Assembly: GCA_036556265.1 (NCBI GenBank)
Contig: DATBJU010000091.1
Location: 1 to 64,000 of the forward strand
Source: JAUSIF01 sp036556265
GTDB taxonomy: Bacteria > Pseudomonadota > Alphaproteobacteria > Rhizobiales > Xanthobacteraceae
Direction of reading: 5' to 3'
DNA length: 64,000 nucleotides
Shown in pieces: positions 25,425 to 33,277 of this stretch (its first letter is position 1; the number at the start of each line of letters is the position of its first letter). The notes beneath the pieces were generated by a model that was not told the DNA's origin, did no database searches, and saw nothing but the letters and a program-made list of their open reading frames with translations. The translations under genes were made by a program, and so were the position numbers.

Positions 25425-26486
25425 ATGAAGCTCTCGCGCCGCCGCTTGTTAAGCATCCTGCCCGCCACCGGCCTCCTGCTTGGCGGAGGCGCCTACGTCC
25501 ACGCAAGCCAGTCGCCGCTTTACGAAGGACCGCTCAGCGACCACTTCGACGGCCTGCGCTTCTTCGACCCGAAGCTGCATCCGCAGCGCGGCCTGCTCGA
25601 CTTCTGGCGCTGGCAACTCACCCGCAACCAGGGCTATTGGCCCGAGCAGGCACCGAGCTCATTCGCGGACAAGCCGCCGCGCCGCGTCGACGGCTCGACC
25701 ATTCGCGTCTCCTTTGTTGGTCATGCCTCCGTCCTGTTACAGGCCGGCGGCCTCAACATCCTGATCGATCCCGTCTGGTCGGAACGTGCGTCGCCTTTCA
25801 GCTTCGTCGGTCCACGGCGCGTGAATGCGCCTGGTATCACGTTCGATGATCTGCCTCCAATCGACGCTGCGCTCGTCTCGCACGGCCATTACGACCATCT
25901 CGACACGGCAACGCTCTCCGCGCTTGCAACGCCACACCGGACACGCGTGATCGCGCCGCTCGGCAACGACCTCGCGATCCGCAGCGCCGATCCTTCGGTT
26001 TCGGTCGAAACCTTCGACTGGGGCGGCGAGGTCTCCCTCTCCCGCGACGTGAGGGTGACGCTTTCACCGATGCGGCACTGGTCCGCGCGCGGCGTGACCG
26101 ACCGCAACAAGTCGCTATGGGCGTCATTTGTGATCGAGACGCCCTCGGGCCGCATCTATCACGTCGGCGATTCCGCTTACGGCGACGGCTTCTATTTCCG
26201 CGCCGCGCGCGAGCAGCTCGGTCCGTTCAAGCTTGCGATCCTGCCGATCGGCGCCTACGAGCCGCGCTGGTTCATGCAGGAGTACCATATGAACCCCGCT
26301 GAGGCCGTGCAGGCATTCCGCGACAGCGGCGCCGAATACGCGCTCGCCCATCATTACGGCACGTTCCAGATGGCCGACGACGGCTATGAAACGCCCGCGT
26401 TCGCGCTCGACGCGGCACTCAAGACCGCGGGCATCCCCGCCGAGCGCTTCCGCAAGCTGAAACCGGGAGAGGTCTGGGACCTCTGA
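25425..26486 (+). CDS. Exported MBL-fold metallo-hydrolase (NAPE-PLD/UlaG-like)
   Basis: A 353-residue metallo-beta-lactamase-fold hydrolase. The zinc motif HGHYDH (His153, His155, Asp157, His158) is followed by further metal-site segments (RHWSARG, HVGDSAYGDG). The general layout (SFVGHASVLLQ, ILIDPVWSERASPFSFVGPRR) matches bacterial relatives of N-acylphosphatidylethanolamine phospholipase D. The N-terminus has a twin-arginine-like run (SRRRLLS) and a hydrophobic core, so periplasmic export or a lipid-facing location is likely. The substrate is unknown; a phosphodiester of lipid type is a guess from the family. The start ATG 25425 was chosen for its signal peptide. dapF follows 53 bp later. 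Confidence 0.82.
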   Translation: MKLSRRRLLSILPATGLLLGGGAYVHASQSPLYEGPLSDHFDGLRFFDPKLHPQRGLLDFWRWQLTRNQGYWPEQAPSSFADKPPRRVDGSTIRVSFVGHASVLLQAGGLNILIDPVWSERASPFSFVGPRRVNAPGITFDDLPPIDAALVSHGHYDHLDTATLSALATPHRTRVIAPLGNDLAIRSADPSVSVETFDWGGEVSLSRDVRVTLSPMRHWSARGVTDRNKSLWASFVIETPSGRIYHVGDSAYGDGFYFRAAREQLGPFKLAILPIGAYEPRWFMQEYHMNPAEAVQAFRDSGAEYALAHHYGTFQMADDGYETPAFALDAALKTAGIPAERFRKLKPGEVWDL

Positions 26487-26539
26487 TTTCGGCCCCTCGC
26501 CGCGTCGATTCGCAAAACGCGGCTCCTTCGCCATATAAG

Positions 26540-27421
26540 ATGCCCATGAGTGCGCTCGAAAATCGCCCCTTCGTGAAGATGAACGGACTCGGCAATGAGA
26601 TTCTCGTGCTCGACTTGCGCAAGGATCCGGTGCTGGTGAAACCCGAGGAAGCGCGCGCTCTCGCCCGGCCCGGCGCCGTGCCATTCGACCAGATCATGGC
26701 GCTCTATCCGCCGAAGACGCCGGGCACCGAGGCATTCGTCCGCATCTTCAATTCCGACGGCTCGGAGGTCGCCGCCTGCGGCAACGGCATGCGCTGCATC
26801 GCATCGCTCATCGCGCGCGAGAACAGCAAGCAGGTCGTCAATTTCGAGACCAAGGCCGGGTTCTCCTCATGCCGGATCGACGAGAAGCCCCACGTCGTCA
26901 CCGTCGACATGGGCAAGCCGCGCTTCGATTGGCAGGAAATTCCGCTCGCCGAGGAGTTTCGCGACACGCGCCACATCGAGTTGCAGGTCGGACCGATCGA
27001 CAAGCCCGTGCTGCATTCGCCGTCGGCCGTGAACGTCGGCAATCCGCACGCAATCTTCTGGGTCGACGACGTGAACGCCTATGATCTCGCCCGCTTTGGC
27101 CCACTCCTGGAAAATCATCCGATCTTCCCCGAGCGCGCGAACATCTCCGTCTGCGAGATCCGCGCGCGCGATCACCTCGTCGTCCGCACCTGGGAGCGCG
27201 GGGCGGGGCTGACGCGCGCCTGCGGTTCCGCCGCTTGCGCCGCCGCAGTGGCGGCGGCGCGGCTGAAACGGGCCGACCGCAAGGTACGCGTGACGCTGCC
27301 CGGCGGCGACCTGTTCGTAGAATGGCGTGAGCGCGACGATCACATCCTGATGACCGGTCCGGTCGAGCTCGAGTTCCAGGGCACGCTCGACGCGTCCATG
27401 CTTGCCGCGACCGCCGCCTGA
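26540..27421 (+). CDS. dapF: Diaminopimelate epimerase
   Basis: Converts LL- to meso-diaminopimelate for lysine and peptidoglycan. The 293-residue protein has the two catalytic cysteines, Cys80 in ACGNGMRC and Cys228 in RACGSAACAA, plus FVKMNGLGNE near the start and NVGNPHAIFWV. It starts a plus-strand run dapF, mtaB, ftsY and yciB; the dapF-mtaB gap is 10 bp. Confidence 0.97.
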   Translation: MPMSALENRPFVKMNGLGNEILVLDLRKDPVLVKPEEARALARPGAVPFDQIMALYPPKTPGTEAFVRIFNSDGSEVAACGNGMRCIASLIARENSKQVVNFETKAGFSSCRIDEKPHVVTVDMGKPRFDWQEIPLAEEFRDTRHIELQVGPIDKPVLHSPSAVNVGNPHAIFWVDDVNAYDLARFGPLLENHPIFPERANISVCEIRARDHLVVRTWERGAGLTRACGSAACAAAVAAARLKRADRKVRVTLPGGDLFVEWRERDDHILMTGPVELEFQGTLDASMLAATAA

Positions 27422-27431
27422 GGAGCCGCGC

Positions 27432-28697
27432 GTGACCATCGACGTCGTCACCTTCGGCTGCCGACTGAATATCTCCGAATCCGAGACGATCCGCCGACAC
27501 GCCGAAGCCGCCGAGCTCGACAACGCGATCATCGTCAATACCTGCGCCGTCACGGGCGAGGCCGTATGTCAGGCGCGCCAGACCATTCGCCGCCTGAAGC
27601 GCGAGCGGCCCTACGCACGCATCATCGTGACCGGCTGCGCGGCCCAGACCGAGCCGGAAACCTTCGCGGACATGAAGGAGGTCGACCGCGTGCTCGGCAA
27701 CCGCAGCAAGCTTGCGGCCGAAACGTGGATCTCAGTGAGGAGCGCGCTCGATTCCGGAATCGGCGCCGAGGTCAAAGTCACGATCGATGACCTCGACTCC
27801 ATCCGCAACACCGCCTCACATTTGCTCGACGGCTTCGACGGCCACGTCCGCGCGTTCGTGCAGGTGCAGAACGGCTGCGACCACCGCTGCACCTTCTGCG
27901 TCATTCCCTATGGCCGCGGCCCATCACGCTCGGTGCCACCCGACGAAATCGTGAACCAGGTTCGGCGACTCGTCGACCGCGGCCATCGAGAGGTCGTGCT
28001 CACCGGCGTCGATCTCACCGCCTGGGGCCTCGATCTTCCCGCGAGGCCCCGCCTCGGTACGCTCGCAAGAGCAATCCTACGCAACGTTCCAGAACTGCGG
28101 CGCCTTCGCATTTCCTCGCTCGATCCGGTGGAAGTCGATGCCGAGCTGATGCATGCGCTGGCTGGAGAAGAACGCCTGATGCCGCACCTGCACCTTTCCC
28201 TGCAGTCTGGCGACGACTTGATTCTCAAGCGCATGAAACGACGCCACTCGCGCGCCGACGCGATCTCGTTCTGCGCCAAGGTGCGACAACACCGGCCCGA
28301 CATCGTATTCGGCGCGGACCTGATCGCAGGTTTTCCGACTGAAACAGACACGCAGTTCCGCAACACGCTAACGCTCGCCGACGATTGTGGTGTTTCGTTC
28401 CTCCACGTCTTCCCCTTCTCCGCACGCAACGGCACGCCAGCCGCACGCATGCCGATGCTGCCCCGCCCCCTTGTGAAAGAGCGGGCGCGCAAACTGCGCG
28501 AAAAGGGCGATACCGCGATTCGCCGGCATTTTGCCGCAGAGATCGGCCGCCGCCGCAGCGTACTCGCGGAAGGCACAGGCGATGAGGGTCACAGTGAACA
28601 CTTCACTCGCGTGCTGCTGGCCCGGCCAGTTTCGCGCGGCACAATCGTCGATGTCACCATTTCCGGCCATGATGGCCGCCGCCTGCTCGCTGCATGA
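27432..28697 (+). CDS. mtaB: tRNA t6A37 methylthiotransferase MtaB
   Basis: Radical-SAM enzyme that turns t6A37 into ms2t6A37 in tRNAs reading ANN codons. The 421-residue protein has the auxiliary-cluster cysteines Cys10, Cys38 and Cys69 in the N-terminal MTTase domain, the radical-SAM triad Cys149-x3-Cys153-x2-Cys156 (NGCDHRCTFC), and a C-terminal TRAM-like region. The start is GTG at 27432, with GAGGA 7 bp upstream overlapping the dapF stop. Its stop overlaps the ftsY start (ATGA). Confidence 0.93.
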   Translation: MTIDVVTFGCRLNISESETIRRHAEAAELDNAIIVNTCAVTGEAVCQARQTIRRLKRERPYARIIVTGCAAQTEPETFADMKEVDRVLGNRSKLAAETWISVRSALDSGIGAEVKVTIDDLDSIRNTASHLLDGFDGHVRAFVQVQNGCDHRCTFCVIPYGRGPSRSVPPDEIVNQVRRLVDRGHREVVLTGVDLTAWGLDLPARPRLGTLARAILRNVPELRRLRISSLDPVEVDAELMHALAGEERLMPHLHLSLQSGDDLILKRMKRRHSRADAISFCAKVRQHRPDIVFGADLIAGFPTETDTQFRNTLTLADDCGVSFLHVFPFSARNGTPAARMPMLPRPLVKERARKLREKGDTAIRRHFAAEIGRRRSVLAEGTGDEGHSEHFTRVLLARPVSRGTIVDVTISGHDGRRLLAA

Positions 28698-29626
28698 AGG
28701 AGAAACCCGGCTTCTGGCGTCGCATCACGAGCGGGCTTTCCCGCAGCGCGTCGAGGCTGGGCGACGGGATTGCATACCTCTCACGCCGCAAGCTTGACGC
28801 CGCGACACTCGAAGCGCTCGAAGATCTTCTGATTGAGTCCGATCTCGGCCTCGATACCTCGGCGAAGATTGTCGACGCGATCAGGAGCACACGCCTCGAC
28901 CGCGAAGTTTCAGCGGACGAGATCAAAGGACTGCTCGCCGCCGAGATCGAACGGGTATTGACCCCGATCGCAAAGCCTCTCGAGATTGATCCCGCGCGCA
29001 AGCCGTTCGTGATCCTTGTCGCCGGCGTCAATGGCTCCGGCAAGACCACGACGATCGGCAAGCTCGCCGCGAGCCTTCGGACGGAAGGCCAGAAAATCGT
29101 CCTCGCCGCCGCCGACACGTTTCGCGCGGCCGCAATCGAACAGTTGCAAAAGTGGGGCGAGCGCGCGGGCGCGAGCGTGATCGCTCGTGAACAGGGCGCC
29201 GATCCGGCCGGCGTCACCTTCGAGGCGATCGAGCGTGCCCGCGCCGATGGCGCCGACGTCGTTTTGGTCGATACCGCCGGCCGCCTGCAGAACAAGGCCG
29301 CGCTCATGGCGGAACTCCAAAAGATCCTCCGCGTCGTAAAGAAGCTCGACCCAACCGCGCCGCATGCGGTCTTGCTCGTCCTCGACGCAACAATCGGTCA
29401 GAATGCGATCAGTCAGGTCGATGCCTTCGCCAAGACCGCCGGCGTCACGGGTCTCGTGATGACCAAGCTTGACGGCACGGCGAAGGGCGGCATCCTCGTT
29501 GCCATCAGCGCACGCTTCGGCCTGCCGGTGCACTTCATCGGCGTCGGCGAAGGAATTGACGATCTTTCCCCGTTTGCGCCGCGAGACTTCGCCCGGGCGC
29601 TGGTAGGCCTTGGGACTTCTCCTTGA
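28694..29626 (+). CDS. ftsY: Signal recognition particle receptor FtsY
   Basis: SRP receptor GTPase; docks ribosome-SRP complexes at the membrane. The 310-residue protein is essentially the NG domain: N-domain helices (1-100), Walker A GVNGSGKTTT from 111, the insertion-box segment ADTFRAAAIEQL, DTAGRLQNK and TKLDGTAKGG. The long acidic A domain of E. coli FtsY is absent, as in many alphaproteobacteria; a basic amphipathic N-terminus (KPGFWRRITSGLSRSASRLG) could bind lipid. It overlaps mtaB by 4 bp. Confidence 0.96.
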   Translation: MKEKPGFWRRITSGLSRSASRLGDGIAYLSRRKLDAATLEALEDLLIESDLGLDTSAKIVDAIRSTRLDREVSADEIKGLLAAEIERVLTPIAKPLEIDPARKPFVILVAGVNGSGKTTTIGKLAASLRTEGQKIVLAAADTFRAAAIEQLQKWGERAGASVIAREQGADPAGVTFEAIERARADGADVVLVDTAGRLQNKAALMAELQKILRVVKKLDPTAPHAVLLVLDATIGQNAISQVDAFAKTAGVTGLVMTKLDGTAKGGILVAISARFGLPVHFIGVGEGIDDLSPFAPRDFARALVGLGTSP

Positions 29627-29657
29627 ATAGGACGCCCCAACGGAGCATCAACGCGTC

Positions 29658-30239
29658 ATGTCGAATCCAACAGCCGCAAAACCCGCCGAACTCAACCCGC
29701 TTCTCAAGCTCGCGCTCGATGTGGGGCCGTTGCTCCTGTTCTTCTTCGTCAACACCCGATGGGGTATATTCACGGCGACGGCTGCCTTCATGGTGGCAAC
29801 GCTGATCTCAATCGCCGTCACCTATGCGTTGACGCGGCGCGTACCGATGATGCCGCTCGTGTCCGCAATCGTGGTCATGGTGTTCGGCGGTCTCACGCTC
29901 TACCTGCAGGACGAGACCTTCATCAAGTTGAAGCCCACGATTATCTATGCGTCGTTCGCCGCTTTGCTGCTCGGCGGCCTGCTCGTCGGGCGCTCGCTGC
30001 TCGCACTCGTGCTCGACAGCGTGTTTCAGCTAACGGACCAAGGATGGAAGACGCTGACGCTGCGGTGGGGGCTGTTCTTCGCAGCGATGGCGATTCTGAA
30101 CGAGATCGTCTGGCGCTCGGTTTCGACCGACACCTGGGTCGCGTTCAAGACCTTCGGCTTCCTGCCGTTAACAATTCTGTTCGCTCTGGCACAGACGCCG
30201 CTCATTGTGCGGTATTCCGTCGACAAGAAGAGCGCCTGA
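29658..30239 (+). CDS. yciB: Inner membrane septation protein A (YciB/IspZ)
   Basis: A 193-residue integral membrane protein of the YciB family, which in enterobacteria interacts with division and cell-wall elongation proteins. It has five to six hydrophobic helices and the family stretches NPLLKLALDVGPLLLFFFVN, FVATLISIAVTYALTRRVP-like residues at about 50-70, LTLRWGLFFAAMAILNEIVWR and a late TFGFLPLTILFALAQ. It comes 31 bp after ftsY, the usual neighbour in alphaproteobacteria. It converges with ccmG, leaving only a 3-bp gap. Confidence 0.9.
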   Translation: MSNPTAAKPAELNPLLKLALDVGPLLLFFFVNTRWGIFTATAAFMVATLISIAVTYALTRRVPMMPLVSAIVVMVFGGLTLYLQDETFIKLKPTIIYASFAALLLGGLLVGRSLLALVLDSVFQLTDQGWKTLTLRWGLFFAAMAILNEIVWRSVSTDTWVAFKTFGFLPLTILFALAQTPLIVRYSVDKKSA

Positions 30240-30242
30240 TCA

Positions 30243-30824
30243 TCACCCGCCAAGCGCCTTTTCGATTTCGGTTTGAACGCGCTTGAACGTTGCCTCGTCG
30301 GCGATCGGGCCGATCTGCTTGTAGGCGATCCTTCCGTCGCGACCGACGAGGAACGTTTCGGGCACGCCGTAAACGCCCCATTCGATCGCCGCGCGGCCGC
30401 CTGCGTCGACGCCAACCGCGGAATACGGATTGCCGAAGCGCTCAAGAAATCGCAGAGCGTTTGTCGCCTGGTCCTTGTAGTTAATACCGACAAGCATGAT
30501 GCGGCGATCGCCGGATAGCCTGGTAAGAAACGGATGCTCGTCGCGGCACGGTGCGCACCATGACGCCCACACGTTCACGAGCGTTACACGTCCCACAAAC
30601 GCCCCCGGATTAAGGCCCGGCACCGGCGCACCGTCACGCATGAGCCCCTCGAGCGGCGGTAGACTCAGCGCAGGCGCCGGCTTGCCAATCAGCGCCGATG
30701 GCAGCCGGGACGCGTCGCCAGCACCGAGGCGAAACCAGAACAGAGCCAGCAGGGCAATAAAAATCGCAAGCGGCAGGACGACGAGCGACCACCGCCGCAT
30801 CGCCGCCAGTCGAATCCTGCTCAA
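30243..30824 (-). CDS. ccmG: Thiol:disulfide interchange protein CcmG/DsbE
   Basis: Membrane-tethered periplasmic thioredoxin that reduces apocytochrome c before haem attachment. The 193-residue protein has an N-terminal anchor (12-31) and the thioredoxin motif WASWCAPCRDEHP with Cys90 and Cys93, followed by YGVYGVPETFLVG with the cis-Pro. The likely start is TTG at 30824, overlapping the ccmD stop and preceded by GAGGA; an ATG at 30800 is the alternative. It is the last gene of ccmABCDG. Confidence 0.93.
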   Translation of the reverse strand: MSRIRLAAMRRWSLVVLPLAIFIALLALFWFRLGAGDASRLPSALIGKPAPALSLPPLEGLMRDGAPVPGLNPGAFVGRVTLVNVWASWCAPCRDEHPFLTRLSGDRRIMLVGINYKDQATNALRFLERFGNPYSAVGVDAGGRAAIEWGVYGVPETFLVGRDGRIAYKQIGPIADEATFKRVQTEIEKALGG

Positions 30825-30997
30825 TGCGTGTCCTCGATCCTGGCCGCGTGCGAGCGGCGGGTGATGCCTTGCCCTTCAAGCGCCGCAAGCGCGCGCCGCT
30901 GGGCACGATGGTCCGCAACGACCCAGAGGACCAGCCCCATCACGATGATGGCAGCGACGCCATAGGCCGCGGCAATGAAAGCCGCATGCGCACCCAT
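30821..30997 (-). CDS. ccmD: Haem exporter protein CcmD
   Basis: Small single-span membrane protein that helps release holo-CcmE from the CcmABC complex. The 58-residue protein has one helix (about 8-27, IAAAYGVAAIIVMGLVLWVV) and a charged C-terminal tail (DHRAQRRALAALE), the family pattern. Its start lies 1 bp after the ccmC stop and its stop overlaps the ccmG start. Identification rests on position plus this topology. Confidence 0.88.
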   Translation of the reverse strand: MGAHAAFIAAAYGVAAIIVMGLVLWVVADHRAQRRALAALEGQGITRRSHAARIEDTH

Positions 30998-30998
30998 G

Positions 30999-31727
30999 TC
31001 ACCGCGCCTCAGCACTCGCGAGAAGTCGCAACGTACGTATCCTCCGCCGCAAAATCTCGTTGCGCATGGCGGCAACCAGCAAGGCCAGGAATAGTGCGCC
31101 AAACCCGGCGGCGGTGATCAGTAGCGGCGTAAGAATTGCCGGGTGAATCGTTGGTCCGCCCAGGCGAAACACCGATGCCGGCTGGTGCAGCGTGTTCCAC
31201 CAATCGACGGAGAATTTGACAATTGGCACGTTGATGAAGCCGACGAGCGTAAGGATCGCCACCGCACGTCCCGCCTGGCCAGGCTCGTCGATCGCCCGCC
31301 ACAGGGCGAGAATTCCGAGATAAATCAGGAACAGTACGAGTACCGACGTCAGCCGCGCGTCCCACACCCAGTAGGCGCCCCACATCGGTCGGCCCCACAA
31401 CGCCCCCGTGAGGAGCGTCATCAGACAGAACGCCGCACCGATCGGCGCCGCCGACTTCGCCGCAACGTCTGCGAGCGGATGCCGCCACACGAGCGTGCCC
31501 AGTGCCGAAATCGCCATCAGCGTATAGATGCCGATTGCGAGCCACGCGGACGGCACGTGGATGTACATGATCCGCATCGTCTCGCCCTGTTGGTAGTCGG
31601 CGGGCGCACGGAAACCCAGCACAAACCCGAGCGCAAGCAACACAGCGGCCGCAAGCGCTAAAGCGGGCACCAACCAGCGCGCGAGCGCCGTGAAACGATG
31701 CGGATTGGCTAACTCGTAGAACGTCAT
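30999..31727 (-). CDS. ccmC: Haem exporter protein CcmC
   Basis: Membrane protein that presents haem to CcmE in cytochrome c maturation. The 242-residue protein has six hydrophobic helices and the tryptophan-rich haem-handling motif WGAYWVWDARLTS. Periplasmic histidines lie in the MYIHVPSAW and GGPTIHPAIL loops. The ATG at 31727 (MTFYELANPHRFTALARW) gives the family N-terminus. It lies 49 bp after ccmB and is adjacent to ccmD. Confidence 0.95.
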   Translation of the reverse strand: MTFYELANPHRFTALARWLVPALALAAAVLLALGFVLGFRAPADYQQGETMRIMYIHVPSAWLAIGIYTLMAISALGTLVWRHPLADVAAKSAAPIGAAFCLMTLLTGALWGRPMWGAYWVWDARLTSVLVLFLIYLGILALWRAIDEPGQAGRAVAILTLVGFINVPIVKFSVDWWNTLHQPASVFRLGGPTIHPAILTPLLITAAGFGALFLALLVAAMRNEILRRRIRTLRLLASAEAR

Positions 31728-31776
31728 GGTGCGGGTTCTAGTCCTGCTGCATCGGCCCGGCAACGAGGTGTGCTGC

Positions 31777-32448
31777 TCAGTCGCGGATCTGGCGCAACAC
31801 CGCGGCGGCCGCCACCGGCCCAAGGACAAGAAACGCAAGTGACGTCGCCGCGATCAGCTTGAACGGCGTCCCGAATGGCAACGTTCCGCCCACGGCCGCG
31901 TTGGTGGCCGCTGCGCCAAAGATCAAGATCGGTACCGCAAACGGTAGCACCAGTACCGCGACGAGGAGCCCGCCGCGTGGCAGTGCAACGGCAAGCGCAG
32001 CGCCAACAAGGCCGAGAAACGTGAGCGCCGGCGTGCCGACAAGAAGTGTGAGCGTCACCGCGCCAAGTGCTTTCGCGTCGAGGCCGAGCAACAAGCCGAG
32101 CAACGGCGCCGCGACGACAAGCGGCAGTCCGGTGGCCACCCAGTGCGCCGCCGCCTTCGTAGCCGCGATCATCTCGAGCGGCTGCGGCGCAAGTAGAAGG
32201 AGATCGAGACTGCCGTCGTCATGGTCAGCCGAGAAAACCCGGTCGAGCCCGAGAAGGCTCGCGAGCAAAGCACCGATCCAGAGGACCGCCGGGCCGATGC
32301 GGCCAAGCAACGGGAGATCGGGGCCGACCGCGAACGGCACAACTGTGACGATCGCCAGGAAGAACACGACCCCGGTTCCGGCCCCCCCGCCGACGCGAAA
32401 GGCGATCGTGAGATCGCGTACGAAGATCGCCCGAAGCGCGTGTGTCAT
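31777..32448 (-). CDS. ccmB: Haem ABC transporter permease CcmB
   Basis: Permease of the CcmAB complex that uses ATP to free CcmE-haem from CcmC. The 223-residue protein has six hydrophobic helices with the family segments IFVRDLTIAFR, FSADHDDGSLDLLLLAPQPLEM and LPFAVPILIFGAAAT. Its start overlaps the ccmA stop by 4 bp, an ATGA-type coupling. Confidence 0.95.
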   Translation of the reverse strand: MTHALRAIFVRDLTIAFRVGGGAGTGVVFFLAIVTVVPFAVGPDLPLLGRIGPAVLWIGALLASLLGLDRVFSADHDDGSLDLLLLAPQPLEMIAATKAAAHWVATGLPLVVAAPLLGLLLGLDAKALGAVTLTLLVGTPALTFLGLVGAALAVALPRGGLLVAVLVLPFAVPILIFGAAATNAAVGGTLPFGTPFKLIAATSLAFLVLGPVAAAAVLRQIRD

Positions 32449-33056
32449 GCGCCGCCTCCAGACGCGAGGCGAATTTCTTGTGCGCGCAGATGCGGCAGCA
32501 GAGTGTGGGTCGCCGCGACCAGGAGGCCCCCGTTTGCAAGATGCGTGGCGGTGAGTGCCGCAAATATCTCCTGTCCTTCGTTGTCGAGACCGGTGGTCGG
32601 CTCATCGAGAAGCCACAATGGACGCGATGCAACGAGCAGCCGCGCTAACGCGAGCCGTCGCCGCTGACCGGCCGAAAGCATCCGTGCGGGAAAACTCGCG
32701 AGCGGCGCGAGACCGAATCGCGCGAGCCCGCCCGCAACCGCATCTCCCGCGCCACCGAGCAAATCGCAAACAAAGTAGAGGTTCTCCTCGGCGCTGAGGG
32801 ATCCTTTCACGGCGTCAAGATGGCCGACGAAATGCGCGGCAATACCGACTTCACGATCGGCATCGATGCCGTCGAATGCAACCCGCCCCGCGGCCGGACG
32901 CAGCAACCCTGCGATCATCCGCAACAGGGACGTCTTGCCTGCGCCGTTCGGCCCGGTCACGAGCAGCGCCTCGCCAGCCGCCACCTGAAAGCTCAACCCT
33001 TGGAACAGCCGACGGCCGCCCCGGATGCACGCAAGTTCCTGCGCGAGAAGCCGCAT
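32445..33056 (-). CDS. ccmA: Haem ABC transporter ATPase CcmA
   Basis: ATP-binding subunit of the CcmAB complex. The 203-residue protein has Walker A GPNGAGKTS (35-43), the ABC signature LSAGQRRRLALARLL and Walker B PLWLLDEPTTGLD. The ATG at 33056 was chosen for its GAGG 8 bp upstream and MRLLAQELAC start; an in-frame ATG at 33116 lacks a ribosome-binding site. It is the first gene of ccmABCDG and is divergent from acnA. Confidence 0.94.
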   Translation of the reverse strand: MRLLAQELACIRGGRRLFQGLSFQVAAGEALLVTGPNGAGKTSLLRMIAGLLRPAAGRVAFDGIDADREVGIAAHFVGHLDAVKGSLSAEENLYFVCDLLGGAGDAVAGGLARFGLAPLASFPARMLSAGQRRRLALARLLVASRPLWLLDEPTTGLDNEGQEIFAALTATHLANGGLLVAATHTLLPHLRAQEIRLASGGGA

Positions 33057-33168
33057 CAAGACCTCGCCCCGGCTGCTTGCGCGTCCGGGCGCAGGAAAGC
33101 GAGCGCCGTCAGCCATTTGATCGGAACGCCCGGCATTGAACGCACATCTGCCCCCGAAATCCGCCGCC

Positions 33169-33197
33169 GTGACCGCGGTTTTGATTCCCTCTATAAA
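33169..33197 (+). promoter_or_regulatory. Possible sigma-70 promoter for acnA
   Basis: GTGACC at 33169-33174 (4 of 6 to TTGACA), a 17-bp spacer and TATAAA at 33192-33197, about 80 bp before the acnA start. Good spacing and -10; the -35 is weak. Confidence 0.45.
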
Positions 33198-33277
33198 TCC
33201 GCATTCGCATACCGCGTCGGCTGAGTCGCCTGCCCGACGCGGGCTAAGTCATTCTGCGACCTTTGGGATTTACGACA